Assembly: GCF_003202205.1 (NCBI RefSeq)
Contig: NZ_PDOG01000005.1
Span: forward strand, 3,533 to 40,798
DNA length: 37,266 nucleotides
Reading direction: 5' to 3'
Origin: Halomonas sp. LBP4
Lineage (GTDB): Bacteria > Pseudomonadota > Gammaproteobacteria > Pseudomonadales > Halomonadaceae
The notes beneath the pieces are model-generated. The model was not told where the DNA came from. It saw nothing but the letters and a program-made list of their open reading frames with translations, and ran no database searches. Of the stretch, positions 6,934-15,798 are shown one piece after another. The position numbers were made by a program, and so were the translations under genes. How positions within the stretch are numbered: position 1 is the first letter of the stretch; each line of letters opens with the position of its first letter.

Positions 6934-8109
6934 TTACTTACTTCCGGCTTTCCAAGAGAAGCCGAAATTATATTGCTTGTCGGCCTTTGCATGGCCAGAG
7001 AAGTAATTGACCTCTTTTGAGATGTGTAGTGCGCCATTATGGTTTTCCAGCATGGCTATTACACAGAAACCTTGATTGCTACCAGCCGCATCCATCCGGA
7101 TTTCGATTTCCGGCTGGTCAGGCGACATGATCCGCACCACCCCATCGGTCTGGGACCAGTTGGGGACGCCCTCGTAAATGAAGGCAAAGACCATAATCCG
7201 CTCGACCTCACTCCAGAACTTGCCATTGATTTGGAGGTTTTCACCCGAATTCGCTGAGCCTGTGCGGTCGTCGCCGTCCAACTTGATATAAGGCGGCTCA
7301 CTGAGGCTGCCAAAACGTTTGCCTAAGGCTTGGATGACACCTTTTTGTCCATTCTTGAGCTCGAACATACAGCCGAGGTCGAGATCGATCCTTCCGTCGC
7401 TCCCTCCGCCAGTCAGAGCGCCGAGAATGCCCCGCTTCTTCGAGCCGGAACCCTGATTCCAGTTGAGGTTGATGCGGATCTGACCAAAGGAGCTGGACTT
7501 CTTTTCGAGCGAAATTGTATCGCCCTTCTTTTCCAGCGTGATCTTGCTCAGATTGATGCGCTTCTCAGGCTCGGGGGCTGCTGCCGGCGGCACTGTCTGG
7601 CTGCTGCGATCATCTACCACTACACCGAAATGTTCGGCCAAAGGTGCCATGCCGCCTGCGAATCCCTGATCGACGACTTTTACCTTCCAAATCCCGTCAC
7701 GACGATACAGCTCGCAGACAATCAATGACTTTTCCTGCCGGCCCGAGCCTTTCCCATCGAAGCTAAAGGCTTCGCCCTGGTCCTGGGTAACCGTGAAGGA
7801 GTAGCCGTTTTTCAGTGCCGCGAGCCCACCCTCAACAGTGAGCACGAACGCTAGTCGATGGATACTCGCGGGCACCCGGGAAAGGTCGGCCTGAAAGACC
7901 GATCCAGACGTCATAACGAGCGCCCCGCTTGGATGGCGCGGCTGGTTAAAAAAGATGAAGTCCTGATCACTGCTGACCTTCCCGGCCTCGGTTAGCAGGA
8001 CCACTGATGCATCCAGCGAGCCTCCTTGCATAGCAGAGGCTTCTAATGTGAGAGACAGTCTTGAGCCACTAAGCTTCGCATTCTGGCCAGTAATCAATTT
8101 CGTTGGCAT
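6934..8109 (-). CDS. terA: TerA-like tellurium-resistance/stress protein, double TerD-fold domain
   Basis: A 391-residue cytoplasmic protein with two TerD-superfamily beta-sandwich domains joined by a linker: about residues 1-165 (SLDASVVLLTEAGKVSSDQD, CELYRRDGIWKVKVVDQGFA) and about 185-391 (ITLEKKGDTISLEKK, GRIDLDLGCMFELKNGQKG). Two domains and this length fit TerA. TerD-type domains bind calcium or other cations, and Ter proteins form membrane-linked stress complexes with TerB and TerC. ATG at 8109 follows a GGAG-like site. It is the last gene of the block, separated from the terZ-like gene by a hairpin-bearing gap of 220 bases. Confidence 0.88.
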   Translation of the reverse strand: MPTKLITGQNAKLSGSRLSLTLEASAMQGGSLDASVVLLTEAGKVSSDQDFIFFNQPRHPSGALVMTSGSVFQADLSRVPASIHRLAFVLTVEGGLAALKNGYSFTVTQDQGEAFSFDGKGSGRQEKSLIVCELYRRDGIWKVKVVDQGFAGGMAPLAEHFGVVVDDRSSQTVPPAAAPEPEKRINLSKITLEKKGDTISLEKKSSSFGQIRINLNWNQGSGSKKRGILGALTGGGSDGRIDLDLGCMFELKNGQKGVIQALGKRFGSLSEPPYIKLDGDDRTGSANSGENLQINGKFWSEVERIMVFAFIYEGVPNWSQTDGVVRIMSPDQPEIEIRMDAAGSNQGFCVIAMLENHNGALHISKEVNYFSGHAKADKQYNFGFSWKAGSK

Positions 8110-8289
8110 ATTGCTTTTACTCCTTTTGTTGGCTGTTTATCAGTAGGTGCTTGAATTTCCATGGGTTCTATCGACACCTGTCAGGCCCTCGAAGGAGCAC
8201 TACTCGTATTCAAGCGCCGGGGTTCCAATATCACCCCATAGTTAACAATTCTAGCCTCAGAGATTCGCTTCGTATCATGGCCGTGTTGA

Positions 8290-8311
8290 GGCAGCCAGCG
8301 TGCTGGCTGCC
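8290..8311 (-). terminator. Hairpin after the terZ-like gene
   Basis: GGCAGCCAGC and GCTGGCTGCC form a perfect inverted repeat with a two-base centre, 19 bases beyond the stop of the gene at 8330. There is no T-run on the minus strand, so it could be a processing or attenuating stem rather than a true intrinsic terminator. Confidence 0.5.
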
Positions 8312-8329
8312 ATCATGTCCGTTCCTTGG

Positions 8330-8941
8330 TTAGCTAGTGTAGGTGCGGGCGAAAGCCTGGAGCGAGGTCTCCAAGTCGCGTTCAGAAATGGCTGCGCCGA
8401 TCGAGCGGAACTTCCAAGTTGCGCCATGACGATAGACACTACCCATAATCATGCTCACTTTGCCGGCGAAGCTTTCATCGTGAGCCACATCAAACTTGGC
8501 AAAGACGGAACTGTTGCCCTGCGCCTTGCCCTCATGGATACGGATGTTGGCAAACGGGATATCACCGAAGTTTTGCTGGCTGAAGGAATTCAGTACCAGC
8601 GCCAGCTGCGTCACATTCGAAGGTACCTGGGGCAGGTCGATGGTGATGACCTCGTTATCCTGGCCATCATCGCCGCCAACATCCCCCTCGCGGTCGTCGC
8701 CACTGTGCTGAATGGAGCCACACTTTGATTTTAGCTGGCGAAACCAGACAGTATCGACGACGTTACCTTGTGCATCGAACATACCGACCGAGGCATCCAG
8801 ATCGACGGCCTCATACTTCTTACCGCCAAAGAAGCCTTTCTTCTCGATCGCACCCCAGTTGACTCCGATCTCGATGTGGGTGAGTTCGCTACCTTCTTTT
8901 GCCAAGCTGATGCTTTGGCCTTTCTCTAGTGAAATGGTCAT
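8330..8941 (-). CDS. terZ: TerZ-like TerD-family stress protein
   Basis: A single-domain TerD-family protein of 203 residues. Cation-binding features of the family are visible: VDLDASVGMFDAQGN and IQHSGDDREGDVGGDDGQDN, the acidic loop that binds calcium. The segment DTVWFRQLKSKCGSIQHSGD matches TerZ better than TerD or TerE. ATG at 8941 is chosen because GGAG lies 9 bases upstream; the in-frame upstream TTG would lie on top of that site. It lies between the frameshifted TerD-superfamily gene and terA on the minus strand and would work with TerB, TerC and TerD in the same stress complex. Confidence 0.87.
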   Translation of the reverse strand: MTISLEKGQSISLAKEGSELTHIEIGVNWGAIEKKGFFGGKKYEAVDLDASVGMFDAQGNVVDTVWFRQLKSKCGSIQHSGDDREGDVGGDDGQDNEVITIDLPQVPSNVTQLALVLNSFSQQNFGDIPFANIRIHEGKAQGNSSVFAKFDVAHDESFAGKVSMIMGSVYRHGATWKFRSIGAAISERDLETSLQAFARTYTS

Positions 8942-8982
8942 TTTAATCGACTCCAATGGTCTATTTGGCTATTCAGGAGCGG

Positions 8983-9013
8983 GAGCTGCCATGCACGCAG
9001 CGCATGGCAGCTC
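8983..9013. terminator. Strong 12-bp stem-loop between pseudogene and terZ
   Basis: GAGCTGCCATGC and GCATGGCAGCTC pair perfectly over 12 bases with a 7-base loop, and GGAGC/GCTCC extends the stem after a small bulge. It has no T-run. It lies just past the pseudogene and 42 bases before the terZ start, so it may terminate, protect or attenuate the message. Confidence 0.55.
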
Positions 9014-9020
9014 GGCTCCG

Positions 9021-9466
9021 TCATTCGATGGCGCTGTTGCAGGTAGCTGCACTGTTGGCATTGTAATTTCCCTGATTAACCGGGGAGCGAACCGAGCAGG
9101 ACTTTTCCCAGCTCACCGCCCTGTTGCCTAGCGCCGAGTGGATGCTGCAGCACAACGCCATCGGCCCCGGCCCGCTTGGTTGTGCCCTCTGTGACCATAA
9201 TGATTCCTCATCTGGCATACCCTGACTGGCGTTCTGCACATCGCGATGGTGGTGGGCATAAGGCGGCTCATTCAGGTCGCCGTGGCACTCAGCATCTACC
9301 AGGTACATCTTGTCGCTCAGCATCAGAATCGAGCAACGCAGTTCCAGATCACCGTTGCCGTCGGCATCATCGCCGTCATCGACCCACTGCGCTCGGACGA
9401 CAGGGTGATCGCTAACTTGGTGAGATCGATAGTTGCGGTTTGATCTGGCTCGCTGAGATTGATCAT
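9021..9466 (-). pseudogene. Frameshifted TerD-superfamily (TerX/stress-protein-like) gene
   Basis: ATG at 9466, with AGAGGA upstream, begins MINLSEPDQTATIDLTKL. Around 9410-9415 the coding frame shifts: the recognisable continuation VVRAQWVDDGDDADGNGDLE, LRCSILMLSDKMYLVDAECH and DLNEPPYAHHHRDVQNAS is in a neighbouring frame. Near 9190 the match becomes uncertain again, although GPMALCCSIHSALGN resembles the GPVAL.FSVYSA region typical of such proteins. The start and the body therefore need at least one frame correction. The position between the CitE-like and terZ-like genes is where such a protein would belong. Sequencing error is the alternative explanation. Confidence 0.7.
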
Positions 9467-9490
9467 GCAATTCGGTCCTCTGCGTTAGGG

Positions 9491-10366
9491 TTACTGTGCT
9501 GCTTGTAATGCCTGGATGCGTTGTGCCCAGTTGCTATGGCACGTTTGCTCCAACATCTGCCCTCCATCCTTGAAAACGGCGTCGCTCCGGCTGAGAAGGT
9601 TATGCACCTGTTGGCTTTGCCGCTCGAGAGCCTGGCTGAGGTGGGCCTCTACCACGTCGATCTGAGACGGGTGGACGCAGGTCTTCGCATAGAATCCCCA
9701 GGCGATATCCTGGGCCACCTCGCGCGACAGTGTTTCTGGCTCGCCGATCAGGTCACACACCGGAGCTGCGAGCTCGTAGCCAGCCGGCCGGAACAACGTG
9801 ATGAGGCGCTCGATTGTGGAGCGCAGCGGTGTATCGTAGATCGTCTGGCCCGACTGGCGCTTGAGGCCAATGGCGCCCAGCATGTCATTCGCCCCGATGC
9901 GCAGCGCAATAACTGGGTTGGCCAGAGCGTCGATCGCTTGCAGCGTATCGATTACCGAGGATTCACGAAAGAGAAGGGCAGTCTCTAGGGTGGGCATGAC
10001 AGCCAGCTTAGGGGTCTGACCAAGGACTTCCCGCCAGTCCAAGGCGGTGTGCGCATCGAACTTGGGGATAACCACGCCATCCAGCTTCGCCATCGCCTCG
10101 GGTGCATCAATCAATTGGCGCAGGATAAAGGGGCTTCGCGGCCGGACAAATCGAAGAAACGGGGTCTTGGCTGGAGCCATCCTCAATTCTTTGATAAGCC
10201 GCCGCACGGCCCAGGCGACCGATCTCGGGGAAACAGCATCCTCGGTGCAGATGATCAAGGATCGCGCACTATGGCATCCTTCCGACAGGATATGGCTAAG
10301 AGAGGGGTGTGTCGCCGGCACGTAGAGCGACGCGCCCAGGGCGCCATAGCTGGGTGTTGCTGACAT
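9491..10366 (-). CDS. HpcH/HpaI aldolase / CitE-like lyase of the ter biosynthetic module
   Basis: A 291-residue TIM-barrel protein of the HpcH/HpaI aldolase and citrate-lyase-beta superfamily. Substrate and Mg-binding landmarks are visible: FLRFVRPRSPF (phosphate/CoA-binding Arg), VMPTLETALLF (catalytic Glu) and LRIGANDMLGAIG (the G-x-N-D box). The usual family reaction is carbon-carbon bond cleavage or formation with an oxo-acid. Here it overlaps the StiP gene by one base and belongs to a set that, in published comparative genomics of ter clusters (Anantharaman, Iyer and Aravind), was predicted to make a nucleoside-like metabolite. The real substrate is unknown. Confidence 0.87.
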   Translation of the reverse strand: MSATPSYGALGASLYVPATHPSLSHILSEGCHSARSLIICTEDAVSPRSVAWAVRRLIKELRMAPAKTPFLRFVRPRSPFILRQLIDAPEAMAKLDGVVIPKFDAHTALDWREVLGQTPKLAVMPTLETALLFRESSVIDTLQAIDALANPVIALRIGANDMLGAIGLKRQSGQTIYDTPLRSTIERLITLFRPAGYELAAPVCDLIGEPETLSREVAQDIAWGFYAKTCVHPSQIDVVEAHLSQALERQSQQVHNLLSRSDAVFKDGGQMLEQTCHSNWAQRIQALQAAQ

Positions 10367-11502
10367 TAGCAGGCCTCCTGTCTTGGAAGCGCTTTAATCA
10401 ATGAACAGGCATAGAAAGGCATGTCGGCGCGCACTTCCACAGGCACCCCTTTTTCTTTCGCAAGCAGCATGAGGTGTTCGACATCAGGATGGTTCGTATC
10501 GCGCAGCAGCAGAAGGGCAGGAACTCGACGGAGCAAGACGCGAGTAGCTTCAGCAATCCCTGGCTTGATGTAATTCAACTCTTCCACGAGGTAGTCACGC
10601 TGAATCTGCGCCAGCATGTCCTGCATGAGAGCTCGCTGACGGACGCGATCGCTCTCCTCGGTTGGCTTTGCGTCGGCCGGCGCCGTTGCGAAGTGGGCCG
10701 AGACCCGATCAAGAAATTGTTGCGTCTGGTCATGCTGGGCCAGTTCATGATACACGACGCACCCATGGAATGCGCCTTCGTCAATCTGGTCATTCAGGAC
10801 GGAGCGCGAAATCAGTCCCGACACTGTGGCATTGAGGATGCCAGAGGGGATGGCATAGTCTGCGCAAGTCGCTGCATAGTCAGCCGTGCCGCCGATATCA
10901 GAGATCACCGCTAAGCGGGGCGGGATGGCTGTCTTGCCCTGGGCACATCGAGCGGTATTGTAACGTGTCATAGTATGGCGGAGTTCTCGGGTAATCACGC
11001 CTTTGGCAGTCCAGGCATCCACAAAAACGACACGCTCAGGATTGACACCAACCTCATCGAGCAGATAATCCAGGGCGGTTCCATCGATACCGCGATCCCG
11101 AATGATTGAGACGCTGTAATGCTCGCAGGGCTGTGATTCATGATCCACCATGACGCGGCGCAGTAGCGCGCCAGCCGGTGTGCCGGCACGCACAAGACTG
11201 ACCAGCACAATGGGTTCCTGACTGTGACCGAGATCGGCAATGAGCTGTTGTGCCAGTTGGCGAACCTCCCTTGCCAGACGCGCCTCATAGCGGTTGCACA
11301 GCGTTTCGAATAACTGCAGATAACGACTGCTGGGTGCGGCCTCGCGATGGATCATTTCACTGTAGTGGGCCTGCCCTGATTGGATACGTCGTTCCTTCTC
11401 TTCGATGGTCAAGTACTCTATCCTGATCGGTGTGAGCAGGAATTGGCAGTCCTCGGGCCGGTAGGAGCCATGCAGGGGCGTGCGCTGGGCCAGGGCAATC
11501 AT
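10366..11502 (-). CDS. StiP-family protein: phosphoribosyltransferase domain plus PELOTA-type domain
   Basis: A 378-residue protein of the family annotated as cysteine protease StiP. The central domain is a phosphoribosyltransferase: IVLVSLVRAGTPAGALLRR binds pyrophosphate and RVVFVDAWTAKGVITREL is the PRPP loop. The C-terminal part (about 290-378; LLRRVPALLLLRDTNHPDVE) matches the PELOTA/L7Ae-like domain usually attached in this family. I infer a PRTase making or using a ribosylated intermediate; the protease name is historical and no peptidase motif is evident. It overlaps the HAD gene by four bases and the CitE-like gene by one, so the three are translationally coupled. Confidence 0.88.
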   Translation of the reverse strand: MIALAQRTPLHGSYRPEDCQFLLTPIRIEYLTIEEKERRIQSGQAHYSEMIHREAAPSSRYLQLFETLCNRYEARLAREVRQLAQQLIADLGHSQEPIVLVSLVRAGTPAGALLRRVMVDHESQPCEHYSVSIIRDRGIDGTALDYLLDEVGVNPERVVFVDAWTAKGVITRELRHTMTRYNTARCAQGKTAIPPRLAVISDIGGTADYAATCADYAIPSGILNATVSGLISRSVLNDQIDEGAFHGCVVYHELAQHDQTQQFLDRVSAHFATAPADAKPTEESDRVRQRALMQDMLAQIQRDYLVEELNYIKPGIAEATRVLLRRVPALLLLRDTNHPDVEHLMLLAKEKGVPVEVRADMPFYACSLIKALPRQEAC

Positions 11503-12257
11503 TGGGCGAGTTCCTTAATGTGCGTCCAAATTTGGCTTTGTGTCGGCATCAAGGTCATATTGCCAGCATCCATGAAGCGTATGTCGGAAAGGCTGTCGCC
11601 CAGCGTAAGGACGGTATCGCCTGGCTGACGCTTGATGATCTCTTTTAGTAGGAAGGCGCACGCATCAGCCTTGCAAGTGTAGCTGGGCCGCAGGGCGGCA
11701 TTACGGGTATTGGCATGCAATTGAAGGCCATGCCGTTCCGCAGCATCGTGAAGGACACCCAAGGCGTCGTTATCCAGTTCTGTGGGCGTCTTGACCGACA
11801 GATAAACAGGGCATCCCAGGTCTTCGAGCAGTCTCAAGGAGATGCCTGACTCGGGCGCCACCTGCGCTAGCTGATCCTCCAATTCGTGTAGGGCCTGGGC
11901 CATGCGTTCCCGTGCCACGGCGATGCGTTCTGCTATATGATTCTGCCATGCTGGCACGACCTGGCCATCATGCAGGACTAGGGCGCCATGACTGACGACA
12001 GCGAGCCCACCCTTGGCAAGAAGGGTAACCCGATTCAGGGCGTAGCTGGTTCGGCCAGTGACCGGGATGATCAGATCCGCCGCCTGGCTCAGCACTGACC
12101 AAAGCCTGTGCTGATGGCCCGTCTGGAAGGACAGCGGCTCGCCCTGTGCATCCACCGCGCCCAAATACTTGCGTTCCTCGGTGTCCGGCAAGGAGCGGTG
12201 ACTCATAAAGAGCGTGTCATCGAGGTCAGTAAAGAGGATCAGTCGGGTGCCGCTCAT
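11499..12257 (-). CDS. HAD-superfamily phosphatase of the ter biosynthetic module
   Basis: A 252-residue HAD hydrolase with all four motifs: FTDLDDTLF (nucleophile D-x-D), IIPVTGRTS (motif II), a Lys in the cap-proximal region, and LTLGDSLSDIRFMD (motif IV). The C2-type cap between motifs II and III places it near sucrose-phosphate and Cof-type phosphatases. In this cluster it would remove phosphate from an intermediate of the predicted nucleoside-like product. Four-base overlaps join it to the PRTase upstream and the StiP gene downstream. Confidence 0.9.
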   Translation of the reverse strand: MSGTRLILFTDLDDTLFMSHRSLPDTEERKYLGAVDAQGEPLSFQTGHQHRLWSVLSQAADLIIPVTGRTSYALNRVTLLAKGGLAVVSHGALVLHDGQVVPAWQNHIAERIAVARERMAQALHELEDQLAQVAPESGISLRLLEDLGCPVYLSVKTPTELDNDALGVLHDAAERHGLQLHANTRNAALRPSYTCKADACAFLLKEIIKRQPGDTVLTLGDSLSDIRFMDAGNMTLMPTQSQIWTHIKELAQ

Positions 12258-13408
12258 GCATGCTCCTCGAAAAATGATGGGGAGTGCAGCGCTTGAAAGC
12301 TGGCTTCCAGTTCCTCCGCCAACTCCGGGCAGCCGACGCCATCGAACGCCATGGGTGCGTGAACCTTTGTCGCATTGTAAAGATAGTGGCGTTTGTCAGT
12401 GGCTCCCGGGGCAGCGTGCTCGATACGTGATTCGATGCAGTCGCCCAGCGCGATCGGTGATCTCGTTGAACTCTGGAAGAGTACGTCACCACCACGCTGC
12501 TCCAGCGAGAGAGCCATCCGAAAGGGTTGATCGAGGTATTCACCCATGCCAACAATGACCGTTGGCCGCGTTATTACTGAAAGCGCGGGCTCGAGCGACG
12601 AAGTCCTGATGATCTTGCCGAACAGACCGTCCTGCTCATGGGGCAGGCGGTCTCTGTCGAGATAATCTGTCAGCAGTACGTCGCAGAAACTCGTGTCGAC
12701 GTCTTCGGGAAGCTGGGGGGCGTAGTCCGGGTTCGGCGTGAAGGAGAACTGGCCGGCCATCAGTTGGACGAAGCGCACGTCGATGCGCTCGGGCAGTTGA
12801 GAGAGAAAGTCTTTCTGGCCTTGCTCTGATAGCCAACTCACAATCGAGACAATGTGCAGGCGCTTGACGCTTGTCATCTCAGGCTGTTCAAGCAGGCTTT
12901 GAGCCAGCCGGGCGAGTGTCAGGCCGGTAGAAATCTCATCGTCGACTAGCACCAGGTCCTGGGTGCTCTGCATGGCAAGGCGCGCCTCTTCTTCGTCCAG
13001 CTTTGCCATATGCATGGTGTCCGCATGTGAATGCGCTTCGCGGATACGAATCCAGGGGTCCGGTACCAAAAAGCGAGTCGTATGATGAAAGACGGTGTGC
13101 TCGCTGTTCTGACCAAGATGACGAGCAACACCCGCCCCTAGCCCCACTGCGGTTTCGGCCATGCCTACCACGTAAGCATTATTCCCGAGCAGCTGAAGTC
13201 TCTCTGCCAGCTCAGAATGAATGCGATCCATAATGCTGGGGCGAACAGGGATATGCTTGCCCAAGACCCGCGAGACGAAGAGATAGCCGCGCCGAGGGTT
13301 CAGACGCGAGGCGAAGCCGAGCAGTTCCTCAAGCCGGTGTCCGTTTTCGTGTAGTGCTAGCTCAAGATGGCCGGCCTGGATAGAGTGAGAGAGATGGCGA
13401 GCGCTCAT
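12254..13408 (-). CDS. Phosphoribosyltransferase with TRSP domain
   Basis: A 384-residue protein: N-terminal phosphoribosyltransferase-like fold with the PRPP loop DLVLVDDEISTGLTL near residues 150-165, and a C-terminal TRSP domain, named for the TRSP motif that is visible here in FQSSTRSPIAL (about residues 315-325). Such proteins accompany StiP, HAD and CitE-like genes in ter clusters. ATG at 13408 has AAGGAAC upstream. Immediately upstream lies the truncated IS1595 transposase, whose insertion has severed this gene from its former leader and probably from further module genes; it may now depend on transcription out of the IS remnant. Confidence 0.88.
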   Translation of the reverse strand: MSARHLSHSIQAGHLELALHENGHRLEELLGFASRLNPRRGYLFVSRVLGKHIPVRPSIMDRIHSELAERLQLLGNNAYVVGMAETAVGLGAGVARHLGQNSEHTVFHHTTRFLVPDPWIRIREAHSHADTMHMAKLDEEEARLAMQSTQDLVLVDDEISTGLTLARLAQSLLEQPEMTSVKRLHIVSIVSWLSEQGQKDFLSQLPERIDVRFVQLMAGQFSFTPNPDYAPQLPEDVDTSFCDVLLTDYLDRDRLPHEQDGLFGKIIRTSSLEPALSVITRPTVIVGMGEYLDQPFRMALSLEQRGGDVLFQSSTRSPIALGDCIESRIEHAAPGATDKRHYLYNATKVHAPMAFDGVGCPELAEELEASFQALHSPSFFEEHA

Positions 13409-13946
13409 GCTCTTGTTCCTTTTCGAAGGCTCTGGAAACTGTCCGCGGCGACGAACGGGACCCTGTGCTCGGCGCCGCGCCCGCGCTTTCCCGGCCGTTC
13501 ACCGCCCAGGTAGGCATCATCGATCTCGATGCGCCCGGTGAGCGTCTCTCCCTGGTTGCGCTCGAGCATGACCTGCAGAATCTTGTGCTTGAGCTTCCAG
13601 GCCGTGTTGTAGCTGACCCCGAGCTCGCGGGACAGCTGCAGGGCCGAGAGAGGCCAGTCTTGCGTTGGGTCAGCAGGTAGATGGCCAGGAACCAGATGGT
13701 GAGCGGCAGATGGGTGGCATGGAAGATAGTGCCGGCGGTGAGCGAGGTCTGATGATGGCAGTGATGGCACTGGTACACCCCGCGGGCGAGCAGGCAGCCG
13801 GTGGTGTTGCCACAGTCGGGGCACACGAACCCCTTGGGCCAGCGATGCTGGAAGAGGGCCGCCCAGCACTGCGCTTCCGTGCCGTACTGTTCGAGAAACG
13901 TCGGCAACGACAGGCCGGGCTGGAACTGGACGGGATTGCGCGCCAT
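13405..13946 (-). pseudogene. IS1595-family transposase remnant (frameshifted, 3'-truncated)
   Basis: ATG at 13946 starts a transposase of the ISXO2/IS1595 type: a zinc ribbon (VCPDCGNTTGCLL, YQCHHCHHQTSL) followed by the DDE-domain entry TGRIEIDDAYLGGERPGKRG. Two extra bases in GAGAG at about 13646-13651 shift the frame between LTQRKTGLS and ALQLSRELGVSYNTAW. After VPFVAADSF the homology ends about 150 residues early and the frame runs into QSLRKGTRA, stopping at the start of the TRSP gene. Terminal inverted repeats are not evident, so the element is immobile. Confidence 0.85.
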
Positions 13947-14026
13947 GGCACTAACTCCTTGACTGTCCATATGATTCCAGTATGGCCCCAGGCTGGCATG
14001 ATGGCTGATCAACAGGCGTAATCAGG

Positions 14027-14632
14027 TTATCTATTGATAAAGTCATCGACGATGTCCCGATTCGCCTCGGCTTCTCGGCGCGCTTGCTCTTGGCGCTCAC
14101 GCTCAGCTCGCGCTTCGCGTGCTGCTGCGCGCCGCCGCTTCCACCGGCGGTATCGCCGGGTGATCTCAAAGAGCACGCCGAGAATAGTCAAACCAATGAC
14201 AATCTTGGCCCACGGAGTGTAGTTGTAATCGGCGGGGACTTCCTTGACCGAGAGGACGTTGGGAAACATGGATATAAGAGGTATGCGCCAACCGTAGTAG
14301 CGCACCAATGCGAATGTGGGCTCGCTCCGCGTGGCAAGGTTTTGAGCACGGCCTTGGATAGTTGCAGAGTCAAGCTTCAGGAAATACAGAACACTGTCAT
14401 CGTTGGCGAAAACTGCGGTATCTCTGCTATCGCGCAGCTCAACGATGATGTAGCGTACGTCGCGGGTCCCCTGCCCGCTGCCCTTGGCGTCCATGCGCTT
14501 GACTTCTGTTCCCCCTATCCGTCCGACAGCGCCGCTGGGTGTCCAGTAATCAAACAGAGCGAGGGCAGTCAGGATCGCCAGCAGATAGAAGCTGTAGCGG
14601 CCGATTTTCGAAAATTTTGGCATGGCAGGCAT
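14027..14632 (-). CDS. DUF1523 membrane protein
   Basis: A DUF1523-family protein of about 201 residues. It has an N-terminal helix (YSFYLLAILTALALFDYW), a periplasmic domain with the family pattern VKRMD...TRDVRYIIVEL, LYFLKLDSATIQGRAQ and RYYGWRIPLISMFPN, a second helix (IVIGLTILGVLFEI), and a long Arg/Glu/Ala-rich coiled-coil tail that should be cytoplasmic. Function unknown. ATG at 14632 has GGAG four bases upstream; the next ATG three codons on is possible. Its place between terD and the IS1595 remnant hints at a role with Ter proteins at the membrane, but DUF1523 also occurs elsewhere. Confidence 0.75.
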   Translation of the reverse strand: MPAMPKFSKIGRYSFYLLAILTALALFDYWTPSGAVGRIGGTEVKRMDAKGSGQGTRDVRYIIVELRDSRDTAVFANDDSVLYFLKLDSATIQGRAQNLATRSEPTFALVRYYGWRIPLISMFPNVLSVKEVPADYNYTPWAKIVIGLTILGVLFEITRRYRRWKRRRAAAREARAERERQEQARREAEANRDIVDDFINR

Positions 14633-14733
14633 TAGTCTCCACTCTTTGAACGTTAAGGACTGGCGCCTTGCCGAGCCATCCCGCCGAGTGAGCATCTCGG
14701 GCCGGAAAAAGCAATCGGCCCCGGGGAGGTTGG

Positions 14734-14916
14734 CTAGGTTTCTACCGATATTGGCACCGTGCTGATAAACACCTCACGAAGCACGAACGCTTGAAGCAAG
14801 ACTACGGTCTGTCTGGAAATCGACTGCAGTTGACCATGCGTCGTCAGAATAGACTCAAGATACTCTTTTACACTGCGTAAACTCGTGTGCGATCTCAGTC
14901 CGTACTTTACTTTCAT
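14734..14916 (-). CDS. Small hypothetical protein (60 residues)
   Basis: ATG at 14916 with AAGGAAA about 8 bases upstream opens MKVKYGLRSHTSLRSVKEYL and ends VFISTVPISVET. It is mixed in character, with one amphipathic helix and no membrane segment. I recognise no family. The good ribosome site and its position between the terD hairpin and the DUF1523 gene are the only support; it could be the remains of a longer gene. Confidence 0.35.
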   Translation of the reverse strand: MKVKYGLRSHTSLRSVKEYLESILTTHGQLQSISRQTVVLLQAFVLREVFISTVPISVET

Positions 14917-14963
14917 CGATTTTTCCTTGTCTGGTCTACGCTCGCCGAATTTTCAGACAAGGC

Positions 14964-14984
14964 CCGGGGTGCAACGCACCCCGG
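14964..14984. terminator. Perfect 9-bp GC-rich hairpin after terD
   Basis: CCGGGGTGC and GCACCCCGG with an AAC loop, 16 bases past the terD stop. No strong T-run follows on the minus strand. It is the best candidate for the end of the terBCD transcript. Confidence 0.6.
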
Positions 14985-14999
14985 TGTCCGATCAGCTGA

Positions 15000-15575
15000 T
15001 TAGACGTTAACGCCGAAGTCACGGGCGACCACGCCAAGACCACCAGCATAGCCTTGACCAATCGCCTTGAACTTCCATTCATCATTGTGGCGGTAGAGCT
15101 CGGCGAAGACCATCGCAGTCTCGGTCGAGTAGTCTTCGGAGAGGTCGAAGCGGGTGATTTCGGCGTTTCCTGCGTCGTTCACCACTCGGATGAAGGCGTT
15201 GGAGACCATGCCGAAGTTTTGGCTTCGGGCTTCAGCCTCGTGGATTGTGACCACAAAGACGACCTTCTTTGCCTCTGAAGGTACATTATTGAGCGCCACC
15301 TTAATCACCTCATCGTCGCCCTCGCCCTCACCGGTGAGGTTATCGCCCTGATGGACCACAGCACCGGACGGATCCTGCTTGTTATTGAAGAACACGAAGT
15401 GACCGTCTGAGAGGACCTTGCCGCTCTCACCGACCACCAGTGCACTGGCGTCAAGATCGAAGTCCTTGCCATCGGTGGTACGAACATCCCAGCCGAGACC
15501 GACGCTCACGTTGGTAAGACCCGGCGCTTCCTTGGACAGGGATACGTTGCCACCCTTTTGCAGACTTACTGCCAT
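15000..15575 (-). CDS. terD: TerD-family tellurium-resistance protein
   Basis: A 191-residue TerD/TerE protein with complete family features: [18 protein letters not shown] at the start, [19 protein letters not shown], the acidic calcium loop [20 protein letters not shown], and the C-terminal [20 protein letters not shown]. TerD binds calcium and takes part in the membrane-linked Ter stress complex. ATG at 15575, with GGAG seven bases upstream, is preferred over the longer frame, whose extra residues have no family match. It is 223 bases after terC, so may have its own promoter there, though none is clear. TerE is the alternative name. Confidence 0.92.
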   Translation of the reverse strand: MAVSLQKGGNVSLSKEAPGLTNVSVGLGWDVRTTDGKDFDLDASALVVGESGKVLSDGHFVFFNNKQDPSGAVVHQGDNLTGEGEGDDEVIKVALNNVPSEAKKVVFVVTIHEAEARSQNFGMVSNAFIRVVNDAGNAEITRFDLSEDYSTETAMVFAELYRHNDEWKFKAIGQGYAGGLGVVARDFGVNV

Positions 15576-15798
15576 TTCTCTTCTCCTTTCGCTCGTGATT
15601 GCCATTGATTGCTCGATATTCCGCGACATTGCACGCCGTTGAACGCCAAGGCGTCGGAAGGTTTACGAATCCGGTCATGGCTCCAGGGAGCCCGTGCGGA
15701 AAGAAAGCCATGGACTATTGCTCACTACTGCACAACCGAAATCAAACCAACTATAGCCAGTATCGTTTGCCCACCCGATCCGCCGAGGACCTTCGAAC

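Noticed and set aside
10366..11502. Cysteine protease activity for the StiP-type protein
   Set aside because: The common database name suggests it, but the visible motifs are those of a phosphoribosyltransferase and a PELOTA-type domain; no Cys-His catalytic pair could be supported.
14700..14735. GGGCCG...CGGCCC inverted repeat before the DUF1523 gene as a terminator
   Set aside because: Only six base pairs with a long loop and no clear T-run at the right distance; too weak to list.
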